Shown here piece after piece: positions 19,816 through 28,413 of a stretch of DNA of 57,956 nucleotides. The number at the start of each line of letters is the position of its first letter. Position 1 is the stretch's first letter. The DNA comes from Burkholderiales bacterium. GTDB lineage: Bacteria > Pseudomonadota > Gammaproteobacteria > Burkholderiales > Burkholderiaceae_C. The stretch covers positions 1 through 57,956 of the forward strand of contig JAGWUS010000019.1 of the NCBI GenBank assembly GCA_028868305.1. The letters run 5' to 3'. The notes under the pieces are model-generated. The model saw nothing but the letters and a program-made list of their open reading frames with translations. It was not told the DNA's origin and searched no databases. The position numbers and the translations under genes are program-made.

Positions 19816-20733
19816 ATGCCAGTTTACAGCATGACTGGCTATGCCAGTGCACAGCACAGCACAGCCACCATTTCCCACGAAACCGAGACAAAAAACCAGC
19901 CTGCCGCCCAGTTGGGACTGGAAATTCGGTCCGTCAACAGCCGCTTTCTGGATCTGACGTTCCGCCTGCCCGAAGACCTGCGCCAGTTTGAGCCGGCGCT
20001 GCGCGACCTGTTGGTCAGCAAGCTCAAACGCGGCAAGGTGGAAGTCAGGGCATCGATCGAGACGGGTAACTCCTCCGGGGTAGCAGAACCGACCCCAAGG
20101 CTGTTGCAGCGTCTTAACGCGGCACAAGATACCGTTCGCTCCTGGCTGCCGCAGGCCACGCCGCTGAGCGTGGCCGACGTGCTGCGCGTGGCGGCCTCCG
20201 AACAGTCAGTCCAGCGCGACTGGAGCGACAGCGTGCTGCCCCTGGCGGAAAAAGCCCTAAAAGACCTTCTGGGAGCCCGACAACGCGAAGGCGCAAGGCT
20301 GGTGACCATGTTGACGGACCGTCTGGAACAATTGCGCGCCCTGGCGCAGCAGGCAACACCATTGGTACCCCAGCTGGTAGCCCAGCAACGCCAGCGCTTC
20401 ATGGACCGCTGGCAGGAAGCCATGGCATTGACCGATGGCAAGGCGCTACCGGAAGCCGCCCAGGACCGTGCGCTGACGGAAGCCACCGCTTTTGCCATTC
20501 GTATTGATGTGGCGGAAGAAATTACACGGGTGAACTCTCACCTCGATGAAATCGAGCGCTTGCTCACAAAGGGCGGCGAAGTGGGCAAACGCCTGGACTT
20601 CCTGATTCAGGAGTTGCACCGTGAGGCGAACACCATGGGCTCCAAGTCGTCCGCGCTGGAGTTGACCCACATTTCCGTGGACATGAAAGTGCTCATAGAG
20701 CAAATGCGCGAGCAGGTGCAAAACGTAGAATAA
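19816..20733 (+). CDS. yicC: YicC-family endoribonuclease
   Basis: 305 residues. Begins [12 protein letters not shown] as in YicC proteins, which are RNA-degrading endoribonucleases linked to sRNA turnover. Conserved features include [17 protein letters not shown], and the C-terminal (DUF1732) signature [18 protein letters not shown] low-similarity insert of about 15 residues follows position 12. It is 11 bases upstream of gmk, the usual partner. Confidence 0.93.
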   Translation: MPVYSMTGYASAQHSTATISHETETKNQPAAQLGLEIRSVNSRFLDLTFRLPEDLRQFEPALRDLLVSKLKRGKVEVRASIETGNSSGVAEPTPRLLQRLNAAQDTVRSWLPQATPLSVADVLRVAASEQSVQRDWSDSVLPLAEKALKDLLGARQREGARLVTMLTDRLEQLRALAQQATPLVPQLVAQQRQRFMDRWQEAMALTDGKALPEAAQDRALTEATAFAIRIDVAEEITRVNSHLDEIERLLTKGGEVGKRLDFLIQELHREANTMGSKSSALELTHISVDMKVLIEQMREQVQNVE

Positions 20734-20744
20734 AGGCTTTTGCC

Positions 20745-21365
20745 ATGGACTATCCCGGAAACCTCTTCGTCGTCGCAGCGCCCAGCGGGGCAGGCAAGTC
20801 CAGCCTGGTCAAGGCACTGCTCGAACTCGACTCCCGGGTTCAACCTTCCGTTTCCCACACCACGCGCGCGCCGCGCGGCCAGGAAAAACATGGTCGCGAA
20901 TACTTTTTTGTGTCCCAGCAGGAATTCGACGCCATGGTGGCGGCCGAAGCCTTTGTGGAATGGGCGCATGTACACAGCCAGCGTTACGGCACCTCCAAGA
21001 AAGCGATCGAAGAGCGAATGGCCCAGGGTGCAGATGTAATCCTGGAAATCGACTTCCAGGGCGCCCTCCAAATCAAACGCATATTTGCCAACGCCGTCTG
21101 CATCTTTATCCTGCCCCCCAGCTGGGAAGAGCTGCGCTCGCGGCTGGAGCGGCGCGGAGAAGACGCGCCCGACATCATCGACATGCGCATGAAAAACGCC
21201 CAGGCAGAGGTCGCACAGGTGGATAAATTCGACTTCGTTATAATCAATGAGTTGTTTGACCGTGCGCTCTTCGATCTGAAGGCCATCGTTCATTCCCAGC
21301 GGCTCAAATTTTCGTCACAGCGTCGTGCACGGGCCGAAACATTCAAAGCACTGAACATTCTTTAG
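20745..21365 (+). CDS. gmk: guanylate kinase
   Basis: 206 residues. Converts GMP and ATP to GDP and ADP. P-loop A-P-S-G-A-G-K-S-S near the N-terminus, GMP-binding S-H-T-T-R-A-P-R and E-Y-F-F-V, and [10 protein letters not shown]. Full length. Second gene of yicC-gmk-rpoZ, followed by rpoZ after 17 bases; nucleotide supply sits beside the (p)ppGpp enzyme, as in many proteobacteria. Confidence 0.97.
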   Translation: MDYPGNLFVVAAPSGAGKSSLVKALLELDSRVQPSVSHTTRAPRGQEKHGREYFFVSQQEFDAMVAAEAFVEWAHVHSQRYGTSKKAIEERMAQGADVILEIDFQGALQIKRIFANAVCIFILPPSWEELRSRLERRGEDAPDIIDMRMKNAQAEVAQVDKFDFVIINELFDRALFDLKAIVHSQRLKFSSQRRARAETFKALNIL

Positions 21366-21382
21366 CCTTCTGGAGAAACACC

Positions 21383-21586
21383 ATGGCCCGCATTACCGTT
21401 GAAGACTGCCTCGAAAAAATCCCCAACCGCTTCCAATTGGTGCTTGCTGCCACTTACCGTGCCCGTATGCTGAGCCAGGGGCACACCCCCAAGATCGAGA
21501 GCAAGAACAAGCCCGGCGTCACTGCCCTGCGCGAGATTGCTGCCGGGAAAATCGGCATTGAGATGCTGAAAAAGGTCCCCTTGTAA
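21383..21586 (+). CDS. rpoZ: RNA polymerase omega subunit
   Basis: 67 residues, complete. Begins [11 protein letters not shown] and has [14 protein letters not shown], the omega core that wraps the beta' C-terminus and forms part of a ppGpp site. A strong terminator follows 20 bases after the stop. Confidence 0.97.
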   Translation: MARITVEDCLEKIPNRFQLVLAATYRARMLSQGHTPKIESKNKPGVTALREIAAGKIGIEMLKKVPL

Positions 21587-21605
21587 AACATCAATACTTG
21601 TTATG

Positions 21606-21633
21606 AAAGCACCGCGACGCGGTGCTTTTTTTT
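21606..21633 (+). terminator. intrinsic terminator after rpoZ
   Basis: Perfect 10-bp stem AAAGCACCGC / GCGGTGCTTT with a three-base loop (GAC), running into eight consecutive T. It separates yicC-gmk-rpoZ from spoT, which begins 41 bases later and so probably has its own promoter or depends on read-through. Confidence 0.9.
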
Positions 21634-21673
21634 CGTCTGCACAAACCCGTATCTGCTGCGCTACATTTACGGC

Positions 21674-23908
21674 ATGGGTAGCGCACTTCCAACCATGCCA
21701 GCCGGCGCCGCCGCCAGCAATGCGGCTGCGGCAAGCTTTGCTGGCCTGACAGCCAAACTGGACTATCTCTCCGTTCAGGATGTGGAGCAGGTGCGACTTG
21801 CATATCGTTTCGCAGACGAGGCACACCTGGGGCAACTGCGCAATAACGGCGAACCCTACATCACCCACCCCATTGCCGTAGCGGCGCAATGTGCCGAATG
21901 GAAACTTGATGCCCAGGCGTTGATGGCAGCACTCCTGCACGATGCGCTGGAAGACTGCGGCGTCACCAAGATCGAATTGATCGAGCGCTTTGGCTCCCCG
22001 GTCGCTGAGCTGGTCGATGGACTGACCAAACTCGACAAGCTGCAGTTCAACACCCGCGAGGAGAACCAGGCCGAGTCCTTCCGGAAAATGCTGCTGGCCA
22101 TGGCGCGGGACGTCCGCGTCATTCTGATCAAGCTTGCAGACCGTTCGCACAATATGCGCACGCTTTCCGACGTTCCGCGATCCAAGTGGAATCGTATTGC
22201 ATCGGAAACCCTGGAGATTTATGCCCCGATTGCCTATCGGCTCGGTCTGAACCAGACCTACCGGGAACTGCAGGACCTGTCTTTCCAACACCTCAAACCC
22301 TGGCGGTACGTCATTCTGAAAAAGGCTGTAGCCAAAGCACGCAGCCGCCGCCGTGACCTGATCCAGAAAGTGCGAAAGGAGGTCGAAGCGGTTTTTACCG
22401 GGGCGGGCATCCCCGTTCGCATTGCGGGCCGCGAAAAAACGCTGTTTTCTATCTACCAGAAGATGCAGAACAAGCACCTGAGCTTTGCCCAGGTTACCGA
22501 TATTTACGGCTTCCGCGTGCTGGTACCGACAGTGATTGACTGCTACACCGCTTTGGGCCTACTGCACCAGCTTTACAAACCGGTTCCTGGCAAATTCAAG
22601 GACCATATCGCCATTGCCAAAGTCAATGGTTACCAGTCGCTGCACACCACGTTGGTTGGCCCCTCGGGAATCAATATCGAATTCCAGATGCGCACCGAAG
22701 CCATGCACGTGGTCGCCGAATCTGGCGTTGCGGCGCACTGGCTCTACAAGGTCAACAATCCGGATGAGGCGGCCAGTGACCGCCTCGGAACAAAGTGGCT
22801 GCAATCGCTGCTCGACATCCAGGACGAGACACGGGACGCAGCCGAATTCTGGGATCACGTCAAGGTCGACCTGTTCCCCGATGCGGTGTACGTGTTTACC
22901 CCCAAGAGCCAGATCCTGGCATTGCCGCGTGGCGCCACGGTAGTGGATTTTGCCTATGCAATTCACAGCAATGTGGGGGACCGCACCATGGCGGCCCGGA
23001 TAAACGGCGAGCAGGTCCCCCTGCGTACCGAGCTCAAAAATGGGGATGTAGTGGAAGTCATCACCGCCCCCGTTTCTACGCCCAACCCGGCCTGGCTGAG
23101 TTTTGTGCGAACCGGCCGTGCGCGCTCGAAGATTCGCCATCACCTCAAGACCATGGCACAAACTGAATCAGAGAGTCTAGGAGAACGGCTCCTGCACCAG
23201 GCGCTGCGCGCCGAAGGCATTGAGAGTTTCCCTGACGGCGAACCGCAGTACGAGCCATTGTGGGAAAAGCTTCTGCGATTTACCGGCAACAAGAACCGAC
23301 ATGAATTGCTCACCGACATCGGCTTGGGAAAACGCATCGCCAACATCGTCGCCAAACGCATGGTGAATCTGCTGATGGAATCCGGCGAACGGCCCGATGC
23401 GGTTGTGTTAACCCGGGAGCGTTTTTCCGCCCATGAATCTCCGTCCGTGGGACTCATCACCCTGGATGGCAGCGAAAACGCTTCGGTTCAGTACGCACAG
23501 TGCTGCCGCCCCATCCCTGGCGACCCCATCGTGGGTTACCTGGGACGCGGTGAAGGGCTGGCAGTTCACGTTAAAGACTGCCAGGTGGCAAAAAGGCTGC
23601 AATTCAAAGACAGCGAAAGATTCATTGGCGTCGAGTGGGCCGACGAGCCGGTGCGGACTTTTGAGACCGGGATTGTGGCCACGGTCACCAACGGCAAAGG
23701 GGTGCTCGCAAAAGTGGCTGCAGCTCTGGCGAATGCAGAGGCTGACATCACCCATATTGATATGGCCCAGGACGCCACACAGGACGAAGCTTCCGACCTC
23801 AGATTTCTGGTTGCGGTACGGGATACCACCCATCTTGAGACCATCTTGCGCAACCTGCGTAGAACCCAATCGGTACTGCGAGCAGAGCGCAGCAACTCGT
23901 CCAGCTAG
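21674..23908 (+). CDS. spoT: bifunctional (p)ppGpp synthetase/hydrolase (Rel/SpoT family)
   Basis: 744 residues. The hydrolase domain keeps the H-D pair and E-D (L-L-H-D-A-L-E-D-C-G, residues 87-96) and L-A-D-R-S-H-N-M, so ppGpp breakdown should be active. The synthetase domain has D-I-Y-G-F-R-V-L, G-Y-Q-S-L-H-T and E-F-Q-M-R-T-E-A-M-H. TGS (V-Y-V-F-T-P-K-S) and C-terminal ACT domains complete the SpoT layout. ATG at 21674. Its stop overlaps the greB stop from the other strand (23905-23908). Confidence 0.96.
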   Translation: MGSALPTMPAGAAASNAAAASFAGLTAKLDYLSVQDVEQVRLAYRFADEAHLGQLRNNGEPYITHPIAVAAQCAEWKLDAQALMAALLHDALEDCGVTKIELIERFGSPVAELVDGLTKLDKLQFNTREENQAESFRKMLLAMARDVRVILIKLADRSHNMRTLSDVPRSKWNRIASETLEIYAPIAYRLGLNQTYRELQDLSFQHLKPWRYVILKKAVAKARSRRRDLIQKVRKEVEAVFTGAGIPVRIAGREKTLFSIYQKMQNKHLSFAQVTDIYGFRVLVPTVIDCYTALGLLHQLYKPVPGKFKDHIAIAKVNGYQSLHTTLVGPSGINIEFQMRTEAMHVVAESGVAAHWLYKVNNPDEAASDRLGTKWLQSLLDIQDETRDAAEFWDHVKVDLFPDAVYVFTPKSQILALPRGATVVDFAYAIHSNVGDRTMAARINGEQVPLRTELKNGDVVEVITAPVSTPNPAWLSFVRTGRARSKIRHHLKTMAQTESESLGERLLHQALRAEGIESFPDGEPQYEPLWEKLLRFTGNKNRHELLTDIGLGKRIANIVAKRMVNLLMESGERPDAVVLTRERFSAHESPSVGLITLDGSENASVQYAQCCRPIPGDPIVGYLGRGEGLAVHVKDCQVAKRLQFKDSERFIGVEWADEPVRTFETGIVATVTNGKGVLAKVAAALANAEADITHIDMAQDATQDEASDLRFLVAVRDTTHLETILRNLRRTQSVLRAERSNSSS

Positions 23909-24462
23909 CTGGCAAGAGGCTGAGGGTAAGTCACCCGGAGCACTTCGATAGTGCCGACACGACCGGGCATCACCAGTTTGAGTTCATCGCCTTCACGTGC
24001 CTTCAGCAGGGTGCGCGCAATGGGTGATACCCAGCTTACCTCCCCCAGTGCACTATTGGCTTCGTTAATACCCTTGATGGTCACGGTACGCTCAACTCCC
24101 GCGTCATCCAGATAGATAACGGTAGCCCCAAAAAAGACCTGTTCATTGCCATAGTGAACACTGGGGTCGGTCACCACTGCAATTTCCAGCCGTTTTGTCA
24201 GAAAGCGGATGCGGCGGTCAATTTCACGCAGGCGCTTTTTGCCATAAAGGTAGTCGCCGTTCTCGGAGCGGTCTCCATTGCTGGCCGCCCAATGCACCAC
24301 CTCCACCACCTTGGGCCGCTCGTTGTCGATCAGGTCGAGCAACTCCGCTCTCAATGTGGCATAGCCCTTGGGGGTGATGTAATTCTTGCCACCGGCAGGC
24401 AGGGACGGCAACTGCAACTCGTCATCGTCAGATTCAATTTCTTTGGTGAATGCCTTGCTCAT
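23905..24462 (-). CDS. greB: transcription elongation factor GreB
   Basis: 185 residues from the ATG at 24462 (M-S-K-A-F-T-K-E); the upstream extension of 13 codons has no homology. Contains the coiled-coil N-terminal domain with the acidic tip N-G-D-R-S-E-N-G-D-Y, which supports transcript cleavage in backtracked RNA polymerase, and the FKBP-like C-terminal domain (V-S-W-V-S-P-I-A-R). The length and an acidic N-terminal stretch (E-S-D-D-D-E-L) fit GreB better than GreA. Convergent with spoT. Confidence 0.94.
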   Translation of the reverse strand: MSKAFTKEIESDDDELQLPSLPAGGKNYITPKGYATLRAELLDLIDNERPKVVEVVHWAASNGDRSENGDYLYGKKRLREIDRRIRFLTKRLEIAVVTDPSVHYGNEQVFFGATVIYLDDAGVERTVTIKGINEANSALGEVSWVSPIARTLLKAREGDELKLVMPGRVGTIEVLRVTYPQPLAS

Positions 24463-24518
24463 GTTGTCAGTATCATCCCGGCGAATGAAAAATCCAGTCA
24501 CAGGTCACAAAAACGAAA

Positions 24519-24548
24519 AAGCCCTGGAACATTGCTGTTCCAGGGCTT
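24519..24548 (-). terminator. original terminator of the tRNA-Arg gene
   Basis: Perfect 13-bp stem AAGCCCTGGAACA / TGTTCCAGGGCTT with a four-base loop; on the minus strand it is followed by T-rich sequence (reverse complement of AAAAACGAAAAA). It lies just beyond the truncated tRNA copy, so before the island inserted it would have ended the tRNA-Arg transcript. It now faces the island's left end. Confidence 0.85.
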
Positions 24549-24554
24549 GTCGTT

Positions 24555-24602
24555 TGGTGCGGCTGGCAGGAATCGAACCCACGACCCCTTGGTTCGTAGC
24601 CA
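24555..24602 (-). repeat. left attachment repeat (3' part of tRNA-Arg)
   Basis: 48 bases identical to 53149-53196, covering the 3' CCA, acceptor 3' strand, T arm, variable region and anticodon stem-loop of tRNA-Arg(ACG). Identity stops at 24603, so the tRNA here lacks its 5' part. This is the remnant expected when a tyrosine recombinase inserts an element into a tRNA 3' end. Confidence 0.93.
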
Positions 24603-24693
24603 CTCCGGCAATCCGTAACATATTGATTTAAAACACTTTTCATTTTTAAGCCGAAAAATCCGCCAAGAGGGAGCAGAACTGTTTTGAACAGTT

Positions 24694-24713
24694 AAGTCCC
24701 CCAAAAGTCCCCC
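24694..24713 (+). repeat. tandem GTCCCCC motif, left island end
   Basis: AGTCCCCCAAAAGTCCCCC, also present at 53066-53084 near the other end in the same orientation. Each copy holds two AGTCCCCC units four bases apart and lies 65-95 bases inside an attachment repeat. A perfect 7-bp inverted repeat AACTGTT / AACAGTT (24677-24693) is next to this copy. Position and duplication suggest arm-type integrase binding sites; not proven. Confidence 0.5.
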
Positions 24714-24731
24714 GCGAATACCCGGCGCCAG

Positions 24732-25106
24732 TCACGCCACCTCGGCCTGCAGGCTGAATCGATTGGCGGTCGCCCGGACTTCCTTCATGCGCCCATGCCC
24801 AGGTAGCACCTTGTCTGCAATCGTTACCAACCCGGCACGCTCAAGTTCATCCACATCGCGCTTCACGGCGCTACGGTCTCGATGTAGCCGTGCAGAAATC
24901 TCCGTAATCGACCCTGGCATTTCTTTCACCGCCCGAATCAGCGCCAAGCGAGCTGACGTGAGGAGCTTCATCACGTCAGCAGGGTCTTCGAAACTGATGA
25001 TGCGCTCATCTGGAAGCTGCTTGCCACCATCTGCCACCGTGGCCAACTGACGGCCACGCTTGAAGAAGTCTTCTTCCGTTCCGGTTTTGATGGTGAGCTT
25101 GGTCAT
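24732..25106 (-). CDS. HTH antitoxin of the HVO_A0114/TumA type, toxin partner not found
   Basis: 124 residues from the ATG at 25106 (M-T-K-L-T-I-K-T-G). A winged-helix segment (S-I-T-E-I-S-A-R-L-H-R-D-R-S-A-V-K-R-D-V-D-E-L) follows an N-terminal R-I-I-S-F-E-D-P-A-D-V-M-K-L-L-T-S-A-R. This layout is that of HVO_A0114-family putative DNA-binding proteins, antitoxins of TumE-type toxins. The partner is normally just upstream, but here only a 21-codon frame (25188 down to 25126) is seen, so the toxin is missing or reduced to a scrap. First gene at the left island end. Confidence 0.65.
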   Translation of the reverse strand: MTKLTIKTGTEEDFFKRGRQLATVADGGKQLPDERIISFEDPADVMKLLTSARLALIRAVKEMPGSITEISARLHRDRSAVKRDVDELERAGLVTIADKVLPGHGRMKEVRATANRFSLQAEVA

Positions 25107-25303
25107 TTGCTGCCATTCTGAGTCACTGGTCGAAAATCTTGTGTGACTCCTTGATGATTTTCGCATTACCCATGGTGCATTTTTTCATAGCTGAAAAAAC
25201 TTATGAATGGCTCTACATTCAGAATGCCCGTTGCCAACCACCGATTCAGCGTCATTGCATTTGGATTTGCGCGAGTCGTTCCCGGTAAATACGGGCTGCA
25301 GAC

Positions 25304-26641
25304 TTACCAAAATCCCATTTTGTTCCTTCCTTTTTCGGGAAACAGGAAGTTCAAGTCTGCGGGTTCCATATGTGTCCTTCCGGCAGCCAGAGCGTTACCG
25401 ATAGCGGACTCCAGACGAACTTTCAACGTCCGAGGGCTCATCCTGCTGATGTGCAACATTAGCGAAGCGGGAATTTGCGCCTGAAAGTGGATGTCGAGTT
25501 CACGCAATGCAGACTCAAGCATGCCCTGGGCGATTTGCTGCATCTGATCCCCAGTGGGTGGTTCGATTTGGTACACCAAGACACGACTGAGGATCGGCTC
25601 CGGGATACCTTGTGTGTCATTAGCGGTGAGGACCCATCGCACCAGAGATGCGTCGAAAACGATGCCGGGCAACGCCTGGTCCTCGAACCTACGTGCGGTG
25701 CTTGGCTCCAGCAGCGTGTACAGAGGCCCGAGAGGGTCATACCGATCCGCCGATGTTTTTTCCACCTCGTCCAGGACAACCACCGGATCTACAAACGGCG
25801 CATGTCCCGGCACACCTGCTGCAATGGCATTGAATAACAAGCCAGGTTGCGAATTCGACCAAAACGTGGATGACCCCGCAAACATGGAACCATTCGTGGC
25901 GCTGGCCAGGTCAATGATCAGGCTGCTGGTTCCAAAAAGCCGCGCCAGCCTCCGCGCAAACTCGGATTTGCCGATGCCTGGCGGGCCCACCAGCAAAACC
26001 GGCGGCATCCGAACGCGCCTCGCACCGGCAGCAATCAAGCTCAAGTGCGGTCGAACCACCTGATCAATCACCTCGCCAAATGAAGGAAACTCGATTTGTA
26101 GCGCCTCAAGCTGGCATTGCCACTGATCGTCAGGCCGGCCGCGAGGTCGGGTTGTTCCGTGCTCCAGAATTTTTTTGAGAGCGGCTTGAGCTTTTGTCCG
26201 CGATTCGAGGTCAACAGACAGCTTTTGCAAAGCAGCAGCCGCATCGGCCAGTGCTGGATCAAAGACTTGCACCACATCCCGTGAATCGTCGGTGCATAGG
26301 AACGCCTTGACGAGCTCATCCATCGGATCATATTTAGGCGATTCGTCGACTTTTGGCTGTCGATCGATACGGGGAATCCAGGGAAACAAAAATCCCAGGC
26401 CTCCAATCAATTGACGCACTTGTGCACGTTCGCGTGCGGAAAGAGCGGGGACGCAATGCACGCGGGATCCCAGCCAAGTTTCCCCCCTGACCACTTCGAT
26501 TGAAAGCGTATCGCCGCGGCTTTTTACCAGCCCATTTGCCACATTTGCCGCCAGCAGCTCATATGCGTCGAGAACCAATCGATCGGATTCCTCTGGAACT
26601 TCCACCGGCAGGTCCGGAAACCATCGAACAGGCAGCTTCAT
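25304..26641 (-). CDS. Lon-like AAA+ ATPase without protease domain
   Basis: 445 residues. The N-terminal 200 residues are unassigned. The AAA+ core has Walker A G-P-P-G-I-G-K-S (219-226), Walker B V-V-L-D-E-V-E-K (288-295), sensor-1 N341 and an arginine-finger candidate R353. The stretch after Walker B (D-P-L-G-P-L-Y-T-L-L-E-P) resembles Lon (D-P-A-S-A-L-L-E-V-L-D-P), yet no Ser-Lys protease domain follows; the protein ends soon after the helical lid. It overlaps the small membrane gene upstream as ATGA, suggesting a joint product. A role as a disaggregase or defence motor is possible but unproven. Confidence 0.75.
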   Translation of the reverse strand: MKLPVRWFPDLPVEVPEESDRLVLDAYELLAANVANGLVKSRGDTLSIEVVRGETWLGSRVHCVPALSARERAQVRQLIGGLGFLFPWIPRIDRQPKVDESPKYDPMDELVKAFLCTDDSRDVVQVFDPALADAAAALQKLSVDLESRTKAQAALKKILEHGTTRPRGRPDDQWQCQLEALQIEFPSFGEVIDQVVRPHLSLIAAGARRVRMPPVLLVGPPGIGKSEFARRLARLFGTSSLIIDLASATNGSMFAGSSTFWSNSQPGLLFNAIAAGVPGHAPFVDPVVVLDEVEKTSADRYDPLGPLYTLLEPSTARRFEDQALPGIVFDASLVRWVLTANDTQGIPEPILSRVLVYQIEPPTGDQMQQIAQGMLESALRELDIHFQAQIPASLMLHISRMSPRTLKVRLESAIGNALAAGRTHMEPADLNFLFPEKGRNKMGFW

Positions 26642-26925
26642 GGCGCACCCTCCTGGATCGATGCGAAAAGCAGAGGGACGAGCGCTCCCGTAGTAACGAT
26701 GAGGACGTTGACAACCAACACGTCACGCGATCCACCGGCAACTGCATACACCACCGTACCAAACCCAGAGGCTACGTTCATCGCGTGTAGCTGCCAGGCA
26801 TGAACGGTGGCCGCTGGCGTGGTGGTCAAGGGTCGCAAGCAACCGTCGATACACAGCGCGGTACGCAGTGCATTGAGCGCGCCAAGGCATACGCCCAAAG
26901 AATCAAGAAAGGGGGACATAAGCAC
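26638..26925 (-). CDS. small membrane protein coupled to the AAA+ ATPase
   Basis: 95 residues with two hydrophobic stretches (about residues 5-22, weaker, and 65-88, V-L-V-V-N-V-L-I-V-T-T-G-A-L-V-P-L-L-F). Two Cys lie around residue 25 (L-C-I-D-G-C-L). No family recognised. Stop and next start overlap as ATGA, so translation is coupled to the ATPase. An ATG two codons in (26919) is an alternative start. Confidence 0.55.
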   Translation of the reverse strand: MLMSPFLDSLGVCLGALNALRTALCIDGCLRPLTTTPAATVHAWQLHAMNVASGFGTVVYAVAGGSRDVLVVNVLIVTTGALVPLLFASIQEGAP

Positions 26926-27108
26926 TCCTGAAGCTGTTTCCGAAATCCCGAGGTGCGCGACGAGGCGGGCGCTCGGGGTATGAATCAGTTCAGGGTCTTA
27001 TCGAGCGCGGAGTTGTCGGAATCGAACAGCAGCCACGCGGCACATCGCAGTGCGCCTGACGCACCGACGCAGTGTTACCGAATGTGTGACCGTAATTCAT
27101 GAGGTGGA

Positions 27109-27330
27109 ATGTTAGGCAGCTTAATAACGCTTGTCGAATTTGGGTGTGGTGCGGAGGCCAACCTGCAACTTGCAAGCCCATCGAAAAACCTGTACCTCAA
27201 CCTATCCATGGGGTATATCCAACTGGGTATTCGGCGCGGAAGCCGGGAGAGGCCATTCCGTCCCATCGATGCCGCCCTGCCCGGTCATTGCCTGGCATCA
27301 CTCAGCGGCTATTTCCAGTTGGACTGGTAG
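27109..27330 (+). CDS. short ORF of doubtful status
   Basis: 73 residues beginning M-L-G-S-L-I-T-L-V-E-F, preceded by GAGGTGG at very short spacing. It overlaps the 3' end of the opposite-strand gene at 27302 by 29 bases. No domain seen. It is listed because the 26926-27301 stretch otherwise holds no gene; composition is unremarkable and it may be noise. Confidence 0.2.
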   Translation: MLGSLITLVEFGCGAEANLQLASPSKNLYLNLSMGYIQLGIRRGSRERPFRPIDAALPGHCLASLSGYFQLDW

Positions 27331-27592
27331 CATTTTTCAGCAACTTCAGAGCGTCCCGAAGCTGGGCCTGAAGCAATGCCGACTTCCGCTTTTCAGAAGC
27401 AAGGGCACGCGCAAGCATGTTGTGCGCAGCCACCACCTCGTTGTACGCTTCAGCCGTAACCCCCACCGGCCCACCGGCTTGCCAGTTGTAGTAACTGGAT
27501 AGAGGTACCCGGGACGACGTCAGTGCCTGCAGTCCTGCCTGCAAGCCAGTCACACCCATCCTCACTCCGCCCATCGCGCTCATGTAGCTCAT
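27302..27592 (-). CDS. hypothetical protein
   Basis: 96 residues, no recognised family. The N-terminal half is Gly/Met/Ser-rich (M-S-Y-M-S-A-M-G-G-V-R-M-G-V-T-G); the C-terminal half (Y-N-E-V-V-A-A-H-N-M-L-A-R-A-L-A-S-E-K-R-K) looks like one long amphipathic helix, possibly a coiled coil. It is divergent from the gene at 27638, with the 21-bp repeats between and inside the latter. Confidence 0.45.
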   Translation of the reverse strand: MSYMSAMGGVRMGVTGLQAGLQALTSSRVPLSSYYNWQAGGPVGVTAEAYNEVVAAHNMLARALASEKRKSALLQAQLRDALKLLKNATSPTGNSR

Positions 27593-27618
27593 CGTCGCTC
27601 CTCAAGTAAGTATTGGAT

Positions 27619-27702
27619 GGCCAAAGTAGCCAAATGAATGGCCACTGAGGCCAATCAATTGGCCGATCCGTTACATCAAATGGCCAAGCTGGCCCGCTAT
27701 TC
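27619..27702 (+). repeat. four 21-bp direct repeats in the divergent gene region
   Basis: Units begin at 27619, 27640, 27661 and 27682, each exactly 21 bases and each opening with GGCC; within a unit a second (A/G)GCC occurs nine bases on, except in unit three. Unit 2 contains the perfect inverted repeat GGCCAAT / ATTGGCC across its junction with unit 3. The array begins before the start codon of the gene at 27638 and runs into it, where it encodes heptads. Iteron-like binding sites or a coding heptad repeat are both possible. Confidence 0.6.
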
Positions 27703-27901
27703 GGCTCAATGGGAGCATCAAAAGGATGGGGGAGCCAAAAGTCTGGCAGAAACTATTGGGCATGTCCAATCAGGACTTCGGATGACTGTAGGATTTTTGC
27801 CAGATTTTGTATCCTGGCTTGTACCCGCATTTGTACCCAGGTACTACACACCCAAACCTCACAGTAACGTAACCAGAAAGCAAAAATTTGGATCCAGATA
27901 A
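27638..27901 (+). CDS. hypothetical protein starting with heptad repeats
   Basis: 87 residues. The first four heptads (M-A-T-E-A-N-Q, L-A-D-P-L-H-Q, M-A-K-L-A-R-Y, S-A-Q-W-E-H-Q) come from the 21-bp repeats and would make an Ala-rich helix. The C-terminal half has a short hydrophobic patch (V-G-F-L-P-D-F-V-S-W-L-V-P-A-F-V-P). No family is recognised and no clear ribosome binding site is seen. An upstream in-frame repeat unit carries its own ATG but stops after six codons. Confidence 0.35.
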   Translation: MATEANQLADPLHQMAKLARYSAQWEHQKDGGAKSLAETIGHVQSGLRMTVGFLPDFVSWLVPAFVPRYYTPKPHSNVTRKQKFGSR

Positions 27902-27910
27902 CCGTGACGG

Positions 27911-28411
27911 TTATTTGCTCTGGTTACCTGGGGAGAGCGGGTGGAATCGGGCACGATATTTCGGTTTCGATTGCGAAATCTTTGCGCACACGTTGCATGA
28001 CACAGGCGAAGTCATCGGATACGAAGCGTCGGGCCACGGACCCCGATGCCCACACAGCGCGATGTGGTGCCCAACGGGAACGAAATGAGTTTCGCTGTCG
28101 AATCCGGCAACGACATCGAAAGATCCGCTCTGTTTACGACGTGTGACGCTGGCACCAAAACTGCGAAGTTCACGAACGCTGTCGGTTGCGGAAATCAATA
28201 TCGATCGCGGAATCGTGATGGTGCCAGCTGCGTAATCCTTCGTGACCGAATGAACTTCGCCAAGCGCTGGCAAAAGTTTTTTGATCACGAATCTACGACC
28301 GATCCAATCGCCGACGAATTGCAGGCCACCCACATGCATTGGGATTTCCTCCAGCCTGGTGGTGATCGGTGCAGCGTTTCGCACAGTGAAGGCATCGAAT
28401 GCTATTGCCAT
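27911..28411 (-). CDS. hypothetical protein with C-terminal Cys/His cluster
   Basis: 166 residues, no family recognised. The N-terminal part is beta-rich (M-A-I-A-F-D-A-F-T-V). The C-terminal 50 residues carry A-L-C-G-H-R and, after 14 residues, V-S-C-N-V-C-A-K, an arrangement of Cys/His suited to a zinc ribbon. It starts three bases beyond the stop of the gene at 28414, so both are likely cotranscribed. Confidence 0.5.
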   Translation of the reverse strand: MAIAFDAFTVRNAAPITTRLEEIPMHVGGLQFVGDWIGRRFVIKKLLPALGEVHSVTKDYAAGTITIPRSILISATDSVRELRSFGASVTRRKQSGSFDVVAGFDSETHFVPVGHHIALCGHRGPWPDASYPMTSPVSCNVCAKISQSKPKYRARFHPLSPGNQSK

Positions 28412-28413
28412 CG

